From Thermoplasmata archaeon (lineage in GTDB: Archaea; Thermoplasmatota; Thermoplasmata; Lutacidiplasmatales; UBA184): a stretch of 6,891 nucleotides of DNA. The notes beneath the pieces are model-generated. The model worked only from the letters and a program-made list of their open reading frames with translations. It did no database searches and was not told where the DNA came from. Location: the NCBI GenBank assembly GCA_030039525.1, contig JASHVI010000206.1:1-6891 (forward strand), in the 5' to 3' direction. Positions 1-5,912 of this stretch are shown one piece after another (position 1 is the stretch's first letter; every line of letters begins with the position of its first letter). The position numbers and the translations under genes were made by a program.

Positions 1-2117
1 GTCGCGCCGGCGAAGAGGTGGCGGACCGTCGTCCCGGTCGCGTTCTCCCCGTCGGCGAAGGCCCAGTCGTACCGGTAGGGTCCGGTCCCCCCGGTGATGT
101 TCGCGCTGAAGGTGCCGGTCCCTCCGAGCGGGGCCTCGGTCGACCCGCCGATCGCGACCGAGAGCGTGGGGGCGACCGCGACGTCGACCGTGTCGGAGAC
201 CTGGGCGCCGGCGCCGTCGGTCAGCGCGACCGTGAGCGGCTCCTCCCCCGCGAGCGGGAAGACGTGGAGGAGCTTCTCGCCGACGGCGAGGGAGCCGTTC
301 GGGAAGGCCCAGAGCACGTCGAGGGGGGCGGTGCCGCCCGTGACCCCGGCCGAGAGGGCGACGGGGAGCCCCGCGTCGGCGGCGAAGCCGCCCGCCGGCA
401 GGAGGAGCTCGGGCGTCGCGCTCACGGTGATGTTGGTCCGGGCCACCGCGGCGACGCCGAGCGAATCGTTGGCCCAGACGGAGATCGCGTAGCGCCCCGG
501 CGTGGCGTAGGAGTACTCGATCCCGCTCCCCGAGGCGCTCTCGCCGTCTCCCAGCTCCCAGGTGACCGCGAGCGGTCCGGTGCCTCCGGAGAGGCCCGCG
601 CTCAGGTCGAGCAGCAGGTCGACGTCGGTGTCGGAGGCGCCGAGGAGCCGGACGGAGGGCCCGGGGCGCACGGCGACCGTCCCGTTCCAGGCGGCGGAGG
701 CGCCCGACGCCTCGCGGGCGACGACGCTCACCGGGTACGTCGCCGGGTCCGAGTACGAGTGGGTGAAGTCGCCGGAGCTTCCCGAGGCGTTCTGCTCGTC
801 GCCCCAGACGACGGTGTACCGGTAGTCGAAGGGGGGCGCGCCGCCGGCGGCGGAGGCGTTGAGGGCGAGGGCCTGACCGACGTCCGCCCGGTCGGGGAAG
901 GAGACGTTGAGGGTCTCGGAGCCGCTCAGGAGGTCCGTGTAGCTGCCGGAGCGCGAGCCGCCGGCGAGCAGGAGCGCCCGCTCGTCGGGATCGTAGGCCC
1001 CGAAGCCCTCCGAGTGGGCCGAGGGGGCCGAGGAGGTCGGGAGCGGGGCCCAGGAGCTCCCGTTGAACTCCCAGGAGACCGGGTCGGCGCTCCCGTTCGC
1101 GAGGAGGCCGCCGGCGAGGACCGCGATGCCGAGGGCCGGATCGTACTGGAGGAGGCCCCCGGAGAGGGCGGGAGGCGAGGCGGCGGGCGTGAGGCGGCTC
1201 CAGAGGCCCTGCGCGAAGAGCCAGGTGTCGCCGAGGGCGTGGGAGACCCCGTCCGAGAGGTTCGCCCCGCCGTACAGCAGGAGGCCCCCGAGCGCCGGAT
1301 CGTAGGCGATCTCCGTCCACCAGCGGGGGCCGGGTCCGCCGGCCGACGCGAGCCGGCTCCAGGCGCCGTCCGCGAAGAGCCAGAGGGCGTTCGTCGCGTT
1401 CGCGCCGCCCCCGGAGGAGAGGTTGGCGCCCCCGAAGAGCACGACCCCGTTTAGGGCCGGATCGTAGGTCATCTCCGCGCCCTCCACCGGAGGGGGCGCG
1501 CCGGCCAGGTCGAGCGCGGACCATCGGCCGTCCCGGTAGGCGAAGGTCGTCGAGGAGTTCGACCGGGTCGCGAGCGAGGCGACCCCGCCGAAGAGGAGGA
1601 GCTCCGAGGCGTTCGCGTCGTACGCGAGGCTGTCGCCCGAGAGCGGGCCGGGGAGCCCGGAGGCGTTGAGCTCGCTCCACTCCCCGTCGGAGTAGGCCCA
1701 GGTGGCCGCCGAGGGGGTCGAGTAGTTGTCCCCGCCGTAGAGGAGGATCTCCCCCTCGGCCGGGTCCCAGGCCGCTTCGGCGGACTCGAGCCGGGGAAGG
1801 GGGGTGGCGCTGTCGCCGGTGACGTTGTACCATTGCCCCGGGGAGTAGAGGGGGGCCGGCAGGGCGGGGGGCGCGCCGCTCGGTCCGGTCGCCCTTGGAG
1901 GGGCCGGGGTCGGATCGGCGCCGGCCCGTGCCGGAGGCCCCGGACCCGGAAGGGGGACCCCGACCGGGGCCGCCGTCGCCCCGGGAAGCCCGGGGAGGAG
2001 GGCGAGGACCACGGAGGCGACCGCCCACCGGAGGGTCGGGCCCCCTCGGAGGGCCCAGCGCCACCGGGAGGGACCGGACCCCGGGGAGGAGAGGATTCCC
2101 GGGGCCCGAGTCCCCAT
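1..2117 (-). CDS. Exported kelch-propeller / multi-PKD surface protein (C-terminus cut by window edge)
   Basis: The minus strand is open from the ATG at 2117 to the window edge, giving 705 residues with no stop. An arginine-bearing n-region of about 29 residues and a hydrophobic stretch at about 31-50, ending in ATAA, look like a signal peptide. A Pro-rich linker follows. Six kelch-type repeats of the form YDP-x(5)-LLxGG have their key aromatic at residues 117, 166, 218, 272, 325 and 375, a spacing of 49-54, enough for a complete six-bladed propeller. PKD-like beta-sandwich domains follow at about 402-484, 486-566, 569-648 and 651 onward, with marks such as WGDE, ELGDGE and ADGENATG and HxY/HxF strands. 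There are 19 N-x-S/T sequons, as expected for a glycosylated archaeal surface protein. The likely role is adhesion or ligand/polysaccharide binding outside the cell; the ligand is unknown. It follows the permease genes but has its own promoter. The anchor would lie in the missing C-terminus. Confidence 0.9.
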   Translation of the reverse strand, partial: MGTRAPGILSSPGSGPSRWRWALRGGPTLRWAVASVVLALLPGLPGATAAPVGVPLPGPGPPARAGADPTPAPPRATGPSGAPPALPAPLYSPGQWYNVTGDSATPLPRLESAEAAWDPAEGEILLYGGDNYSTPSAATWAYSDGEWSELNASGLPGPLSGDSLAYDANASELLLFGGVASLATRSNSSTTFAYRDGRWSALDLAGAPPPVEGAEMTYDPALNGVVLFGGANLSSGGGANATNALWLFADGAWSRLASAGGPGPRWWTEIAYDPALGGLLLYGGANLSDGVSHALGDTWLFAQGLWSRLTPAASPPALSGGLLQYDPALGIAVLAGGLLANGSADPVSWEFNGSSWAPLPTSSAPSAHSEGFGAYDPDERALLLAGGSRSGSYTDLLSGSETLNVSFPDRADVGQALALNASAAGGAPPFDYRYTVVWGDEQNASGSSGDFTHSYSDPATYPVSVVAREASGASAAWNGTVAVRPGPSVRLLGASDTDVDLLLDLSAGLSGGTGPLAVTWELGDGESASGSGIEYSYATPGRYAISVWANDSLGVAAVARTNITVSATPELLLPAGGFAADAGLPVALSAGVTGGTAPLDVLWAFPNGSLAVGEKLLHVFPLAGEEPLTVALTDGAGAQVSDTVDVAVAPTLSVAIGGSTEAPLGGTGTFSANITGGTGPYRYDWAFADGENATGTTVRHLFAGA

Positions 2118-2140
2118 GGAATCTCTCTGGCGGCCGGGGG

Positions 2141-2155
2141 CGACTTAAACCTCCC
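2141..2155 (-). promoter_or_regulatory. TATA box for the kelch/PKD gene, near-leaderless
   Basis: The minus strand reads GGTTTAAG at 2151-2144 inside very GC-rich DNA, preceded by a purine-rich GGGAGG that could serve as a BRE. Its centre is about 30 nt from the ATG at 2117. Archaeal transcription usually starts about 26 nt from the TATA centre, so the mRNA would start near 2121, almost at the start codon. This supports the chosen start and separate transcription from dppBC. The position is seen in the sequence; its function is inferred. Confidence 0.6.
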
Positions 2156-2190
2156 GGGCCGAAAGCGTGGGAACCGTCGCAATGTCGGGC

Positions 2191-2230
2191 GGAGGGGCCT
2201 CCGTCGGCGCCCGACGCCCGTCGAACGGGC
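2191..2230 (-). terminator. Three abutting inverted repeats after dppC (possible 3'-end structure)
   Basis: Immediately after the dppC stop codon (2233-2231) there are three inverted repeats with no spacer between them. Stem 2216-2221/2225-2230 has 6 bp and a 3-nt loop. Stem 2203-2207/2211-2215 has 5 bp and a 3-nt loop. Stem 2191-2194/2199-2202 has 4 bp and a 4-nt loop. No U-tract follows, so this is not a canonical archaeal terminator. It may mark or protect the mRNA 3' end between dppC and the independently promoted kelch gene. Confidence 0.4.
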
Positions 2231-3232
2231 TCACCGGGGGAGCCCCTCGACGCTCAGGAGCCGGAAGAGCCCGTCGGAGAGCAGCATGACCCCGAGGCCG
2301 AAGGCGACGACGAAGGCGGCCGGGAAGACGTAGCTCCACCAGGCGTCGAGCGACGGGAGGAGGCTCCAGCCGTAGCAGGCCCCGTACCCCAGCAGGGAGC
2401 CCCACTCCGGGTAGTACGGCGAGGGGACGATCGAGATCGGCTTGAAGACCGCCGACGGGGCGCCGCCCCCCAGGCAGCCGAGGTACGGGAAGACGGTGAG
2501 GACGAAGAAGATGTTGTAGACGTCGATCGGCAGCTGGGCGAGGGCCGGCTGGACCGAGTTCGGCAGAACGTGCCGGAACAGGAGCCGGGTCGGGCCCGAG
2601 CCGGCGGCCCGGGCCGACTCGGCGTACGGGGCCGAGCGGGCCCGCTGCGCGGCGGCGCGGACCGGCCGGGCGTAGTACGGCCAGAGGACGAGGGCGAAGA
2701 GGAGCCCGAACCAGGGAAGGTCGTTCTGGCCCAACGGGAGCAGCGGCTGGATCCCCAGGTAGAGGACGAGGACGAAGAAGAACGGCGGGACCCCGACCAA
2801 CAGATCGGAGACCCCGACGACGGCCCCGTCGAGCGCGCCCCCGAAGAGGCCGGCCGAGGCCCCGAGGAGGACGCCGAGGAGGGAGGCGGAGAGGAGGATC
2901 CCGCCGACGAGCGCGAGGTCGATCGGGGTCGCCCGCATCAGGCCCCCGAAGACGTCGACGCCGAGCGTCGAGTCGGTGCCGAACCAGCGCCCCCAGGCCG
3001 GGCCCGGCGCCACCGGCGCGTCGGCCCAGGCGGGGTTGTACGGCATCACGTCGAGGCCGGGCCCGTACCAGAGGAGCGCGGCGATCCCGATGGCGCCGAA
3101 GGCCGCGAGGACGGCGAGCCCGGCCAGGAGGGAGCCGTTCGGGCGGAGGCGCGTCCAGAGGCGGCCGAGCCGTTCCCTCGTGGAGATCGTCGCGACGGGC
3201 TCGGGCCCGTCGGGGGCGGCCGGGGCGCTCAC
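2231..3232 (-). CDS. Oligopeptide/nickel-type ABC transporter permease, DppC-like
   Basis: This 333-residue protein is the second membrane subunit of a peptide/nickel-family (Dpp/Opp/Nik) ABC importer. After a short cytoplasmic N-terminus there is a first membrane helix at about 34-56. The family hallmark WFGTDSTLGVDVF at 83-95 follows, matching the usual FGTDxxGRDVF. Further helices lie at about 105-128, 142-160, 172-187, 234-250 and 300-322. The EAA loop that contacts the ATPase runs from about 203 to 224 (YAESARAAGSGPTRLLFRHV, then LPN). The GTG start at 3232 overlaps the dppB stop (GTGA), implying translational coupling and a DppB/DppC heterodimer. The outer segment 250-297 is longer than the usual SFLGLG-x-PPxPSWG stretch and contains Cys253 and Cys286. 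No ATPase or binding protein is present in the window, so the substrate is unassigned; peptides are a family-level guess. The dppC identity is by family, so no symbol is given. Confidence 0.92.
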   Translation of the reverse strand: MSAPAAPDGPEPVATISTRERLGRLWTRLRPNGSLLAGLAVLAAFGAIGIAALLWYGPGLDVMPYNPAWADAPVAPGPAWGRWFGTDSTLGVDVFGGLMRATPIDLALVGGILLSASLLGVLLGASAGLFGGALDGAVVGVSDLLVGVPPFFFVLVLYLGIQPLLPLGQNDLPWFGLLFALVLWPYYARPVRAAAQRARSAPYAESARAAGSGPTRLLFRHVLPNSVQPALAQLPIDVYNIFFVLTVFPYLGCLGGGAPSAVFKPISIVPSPYYPEWGSLLGYGACYGWSLLPSLDAWWSYVFPAAFVVAFGLGVMLLSDGLFRLLSVEGLPR

Positions 3233-4923
3233 CGGCGCGCCTCCGCGGCGATCGTCGGGTCGAGGTACCGGGCGAGGACGTCGGCGCAGAGGTTGCCGAG
3301 CAGGAGGGTGAGGGCGAGGAAGAGGATGATCACCTGGTAGAGGTTACCGGTCGCCAGCGGCCCCAAGTGCGCGTAGCCGAAGCCGGTCTGGCTCACCCCG
3401 GTCATCTCGGAGAAGAGGATCGTCCCGATCCCCGGCTGGTCGTTGAACATCGCCTCCACGAGGGCCTGGGTGCCGAGGTAGGCCGGGAGCGTCATGCCGA
3501 AGGTCAGCAGGTAGACCGGGATCAGGCGCCGGCCGGTGTGCCGCCAGAGCAGGGTCGACTCGGGGATCCCGCGGGACCGGGCGGCCCGGATCGAGATCGA
3601 GCGGGCGGCCTCGGCGACGGACTGCCGGACGTACCGGAAGAAGATGCCGACGTAGATCGCGGCGATCAGCGCGGCCTGGAGGAGGTTCTTCACCAGGACG
3701 TCGAGCACGAAGGCTCCGTCCCCGTGGATCAGGCCGTCGACGAGGGGGAAGCCGGTCGGGCTCGTCTGGCCCCCGACGCCGATCCACGGGAGGAAGCCCC
3801 CGTGGGCCACGAACCAGCCGGGGCTCGGCAGGAGGCCGTACGGGGAGTCGCCGAAGAGGGCGTTCCACGGCTGGAAGACGAGCAGCACGAGGAACAGCGC
3901 GACCAGGAAGGTCGGGATGAGGAGCAGCGCGAGCGAGGTGCCGCGGGTCCCCCGGTCGAGCGGGCTCCCCTCCTGCCAGCCGGCGGCGAGCCCGAGCGGG
4001 TAGGCGATCGCCACCGAGATCGCGAGGGCGAAGACGGCGAGCTCGATCGAGTAGGGGAGCCACCAGGTGAGGAAGTCCACGGCGGGCAATCGGAGCGCGC
4101 CGATGGAGGCGAGCCCCCAGTTCCCGGTGAGGAGGTTGGAGGCGAAGCCCACGAAGCCGCTCCCGAAGAAGGAGACCTGGCAGGAGAGCGCGGCCGGTAG
4201 GCAGGTCGCGCAGGAGCCGCCCGGCGCCGCGAGGCAGCCGGAGACCGAGGCCCGGCCGAGCGCCGGCAGGAAGTTCCCGAAGATGTACAGGAGGACGAGG
4301 AGCGCGAAGAGCTGGAACGGGATCAGGATCAGACGCCCCGCGACGTACCGGCCGAACGGGGAGAGGAGGCCGATCCGCGCCCCGCTCGCGGTGCGTCGCC
4401 GGGGGGCCGCCACGACGATCCCCACGCCGACGGCCACCGCGCCGACGAGGGCGCTCGCCTCCCAGGCCGCGTCGGTGGCCCCCGAGACCTGGTTCAGGAG
4501 CGCCTGCGGGAGGAGCCCGATCGTGAGCGGCGGGTTCGAGGTGTTCGAAACGACGACGACCGTCCGGAGCGAGTCGAACCCCGAGGGGGCCCCGAACCGC
4601 AGGTTGAGGGGGCCGGGGACGGTCTCGACCGAGAACCGACCCTGCGCGTCGGTGGTCGTGTTGTCCCACACGAGGGAGTTCCCGAGCGAGTCGACCGTGA
4701 CGCCGGCGATCGGTTGCCCGGAGTACTGGTCCTCGACGACCCCCACGACGACGAGCTCCCCCGGCGGCGCCCCGCCGGCCGCGGCCGGCGCCCCGACCGA
4801 CCGGGCGGCCGCGGCGGTCGGGAGGAGCAGGACGAGGAGGAGGAGCAGGGGCAGCGCGAGGCGGAGGAGCCGGCGGAGCGGGGGGGGACCGCGGGGGCGA
4901 GGCCGGAGCTCGCGGTCCGCCAT
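3229..4923 (-). CDS. DppB-like ABC permease fused to an exported carboxypeptidase-regulatory-like domain
   Basis: The 564-residue product combines two parts. Residues 1-40 form a signal peptide (Arg-rich start, Leu-rich core at 19-34, then TAAAA). Residues about 56-136 resemble a carboxypeptidase-regulatory-like beta-sandwich: GVVEDQYSGQPIAGVTV, then TTTDAQGRFSVETV, with sequons at N88 and N127. A membrane helix at about 157-173 and a basic PRRR stop-transfer lead into a complete DppB-type permease from about 190. That part has helix 196-217, a large outer loop, helices near 290-314, 327-350 and 409-428, an EAA loop at about 437-465 (AARSRGIPESTLLWRHTGRR), the VEAMFNDQPGIGTILF motif at 489-504, and the ending ARYLDPTI. 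Ordinary DppB proteins are about 300-340 residues and lack the N-terminal part. The outer loop has four cysteines (230, 238, 241, 248). The ATG at 4923 has a weak GAGG 11 nt upstream. Import of peptides or a metal complex is inferred from the family. Confidence 0.92.
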   Translation of the reverse strand: MADRELRPRPRGPPPLRRLLRLALPLLLLLVLLLPTAAAARSVGAPAAAGGAPPGELVVVGVVEDQYSGQPIAGVTVDSLGNSLVWDNTTTDAQGRFSVETVPGPLNLRFGAPSGFDSLRTVVVVSNTSNPPLTIGLLPQALLNQVSGATDAAWEASALVGAVAVGVGIVVAAPRRRTASGARIGLLSPFGRYVAGRLILIPFQLFALLVLLYIFGNFLPALGRASVSGCLAAPGGSCATCLPAALSCQVSFFGSGFVGFASNLLTGNWGLASIGALRLPAVDFLTWWLPYSIELAVFALAISVAIAYPLGLAAGWQEGSPLDRGTRGTSLALLLIPTFLVALFLVLLVFQPWNALFGDSPYGLLPSPGWFVAHGGFLPWIGVGGQTSPTGFPLVDGLIHGDGAFVLDVLVKNLLQAALIAAIYVGIFFRYVRQSVAEAARSISIRAARSRGIPESTLLWRHTGRRLIPVYLLTFGMTLPAYLGTQALVEAMFNDQPGIGTILFSEMTGVSQTGFGYAHLGPLATGNLYQVIILFLALTLLLGNLCADVLARYLDPTIAAEARR

Positions 4924-5002
4924 GGCGGTAGGGGCCTCTAGGGGGTCTCTCCTCTTCCGTCCGTCCCCCGACGCGCAGCGGTCGGCGCGCCGCCCGGCCA
5001 GG

Positions 5003-5012
5003 GCTATATAGC
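5003..5012. promoter_or_regulatory. Palindromic TATA element between dppB and the SRP RNA
   Basis: GCTATATAGC is a perfect 10-bp palindrome in GC-rich DNA. Counting about 26-27 nt from its centre gives a rightward start near 5034, just before SRP RNA helix 1. It also gives a leftward start near 4982, leaving a leader of about 58 nt before dppB. I see no other convincing TATA element in either direction. BRE-like purines (CAGGG) lie on the left side, which would favour rightward (RNA) transcription. Bidirectional use is an inference. Confidence 0.6.
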
Positions 5013-5037
5013 GACGCCCCGGTGGCTCCCTCGCTAG

Positions 5038-5390
5038 GCTCGACCGGGGGGTTGGGCGTCCCCTTGTACACCGAAACCGTCCTTAGCGGGGGTGACAGGC
5101 AGGAGCGACGCTCGGACGAACCTATCGTCCCATAGATCTCCGTAGAAGCTCTGTTCCATCGGGCCGCGGGCCCCGCGACGAGCGCCCGGAGGGGCGCCCT
5201 AGCGGGTATCCATCACGGGCACCGGGTTAGGTCCTGACGGGAGCAGCCTTACCGTGACCCGTCGACGCTGGTGGGGCGACGGGGCCGAGGGGATCGTGGG
5301 AACCACGAGAGGGGCGCCCGGGCGGCCATCCTGCCGGCCTAGCACCGATCGGGGGAGGGCCCGTCGAGGGACTCCCCCACCCCCCCAATT
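5038..5390 (+). ncRNA. ffs: Archaeal signal recognition particle RNA (7S/SRP RNA)
   Basis: The RNA scaffolds SRP54 and SRP19 in co-translational targeting of membrane and secreted proteins. Helix 1 joins the ends: 5046-5056 pairs with 5376-5386 in 10 of 11 positions. Helix 5 has perfect 5098-5104/5329-5335, then 5109-5115/5318-5324 with one G-U, and further segments at 5153-5157/5299-5303 and 5170-5174/5273-5277. Helix 6 is 5182-5187/5192-5197 capped by GGAG (5188-5191), the SRP19-binding loop of archaea and eukaryotes. Helix 8 contains the SRP54-binding core TTAGGTCC (5227-5234), loop UGAC (5235-5238) and GGGAGCAGCC (5239-5248), matching the AGGUCC/AGCAGCC core of all SRP RNAs. Only the loop is unusual, as GGAA is common. 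Length is about 345-350 nt, slightly above the usual 300 or so. Exact ends are estimated from helix 1 and the TATA element. Confidence 0.9.
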
Positions 5391-5402
5391 CCAGTGGAAA
5401 CT
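5389..5402. repeat. Palindromic 14-mer, copy 1 (thioesterase 3' side)
   Basis: TTCCAGTGGAAACT contains the 11-bp palindrome TTCCA-G-TGGAA. The same 14-mer with only the central base changed occurs at 5980-5993, on the other side of the thioesterase gene. This copy lies between the SRP RNA 3' end and the thioesterase stop codon. It could be a regulator site or part of a 3' end; the function is unknown. Confidence 0.5.
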
Positions 5403-5405
5403 GCG

Positions 5406-5420
5406 GCGGGCGAAGCCCGC
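5406..5420 (-). terminator. 6-bp hairpin abutting the thioesterase stop codon
   Basis: A perfect stem GCGGGC/GCCCGC with loop TTC (minus-strand reading) begins within the TAG stop codon and ends at 5406. It separates two convergent units, the SRP RNA and the thioesterase. There is no long U-tract, only a short TTT about 5 nt further on, so termination activity is uncertain. The dppC stop codon is followed by a similar 6-bp, 3-nt-loop hairpin. Confidence 0.35.
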
Positions 5421-5890
5421 TAGGACCAACCTTCGGGTCTCGGATCCACCGCGTCCCGCTCGAGCGCGGCCCGGACCGATGGGGAGATCTCCTTCTTCGA
5501 CGAGCGGGCGTAGTCGTAGCAGACGATGACGGTGCGGCCCCGGGCGGTGACGGTGCCGGTGGCGACGTCGGTGAAGCGGTAGAGAAGGGAGAAGCTGGTG
5601 CGGCCGAGGGGCTTCGCGGGGGTGACCTCGCCGAGGAGCTGCTGGCCGTAGGCGACCGGGGCGAGGTAGCGGCAGGAGGCCTCGGCGAGGATGATGTCGA
5701 GGTCGCGGGGATCGGAGGCGCCGAGGAGGGGGAGGTAGTAGTCGCAGCGGAGCGTCTCCATGTGGGGGAAGTAGACGGCGTGGTTGAGGTGGTTGAGGGC
5801 GTCGACGTCGTGGTAGGTGATGTAGAACCAGCGCTGGCGAGGCCAGGGAGCCGGGGAGGAGGAAGGAGGGGGAGGCGGAGCGGCCGGCAC
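5420..5890 (-). CDS. Hotdog-fold acyl-CoA thioesterase (4HBT / YbgC-FcbC family)
   Basis: The 156-residue product is of normal length for a single-domain hotdog thioesterase, which hydrolyses acyl-CoA to free acid plus CoA in the cytoplasm. The family signature is at 26-45: Y-H-D-V-D-A-L-N-H-L-N-H-A-V-Y, followed by FPHMETLR. Asp30 aligns with the catalytic Asp17 of 4-hydroxybenzoyl-CoA thioesterase, and Asn33-Tyr40 replaces the common GHVNNxxY pattern. The expected beta-strands follow, including the region around SFSLLYRF and GRTVIVCYDY. The start is GTG at 5890, because a TATA-like CTTTATCC lies about 27 nt upstream and fits a leaderless mRNA. The next in-frame Met (44) would remove the catalytic Asp. 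The first 17 residues are Pro/Ser-rich and probably disordered. The gene is monocistronic, divergent from glyA and convergent with the SRP RNA. The acyl substrate cannot be told from sequence. Confidence 0.88.
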   Translation of the reverse strand: MPAAPPPPPSSSPAPWPRQRWFYITYHDVDALNHLNHAVYFPHMETLRCDYYLPLLGASDPRDLDIILAEASCRYLAPVAYGQQLLGEVTPAKPLGRTSFSLLYRFTDVATGTVTARGRTVIVCYDYARSSKKEISPSVRAALERDAVDPRPEGWS

Positions 5891-5912
5891 GGGGGCCCCT
5901 CCGGGCCGAGGA

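Noticed and set aside
18..1454. 478-codon plus-strand open frame
   Set aside because: It lies antisense to the kelch/PKD gene and encodes a low-complexity Arg/Gly/Glu/Ala-rich product. The opposite strand has clear kelch and PKD motifs. It is a shadow frame from high GC.
1895..3340. 481-codon plus-strand open frame
   Set aside because: It is antisense to the kelch start, dppC and the end of dppB, with a Glu/Arg/Gly/Pro-rich composition and no domain. It crosses two real gene boundaries.
3344..5071. 575-codon minus-strand frame overlapping dppB
   Set aside because: It is on the same strand as dppB but in another frame, with an Arg/Pro/Ala-rich product and no membrane helices. The dppB frame shows full permease motifs.
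5013..5419. tRNA gene or CRISPR array in the intergenic gap
   Set aside because: There is no cloverleaf with a TTC-arm and no regularly spaced direct repeats. The region folds as SRP RNA.
5199..5429. Small minus-strand ORF across the intergenic region
   Set aside because: It lies antisense within the SRP RNA, whose structure explains the sequence, and it has no recognisable protein features.
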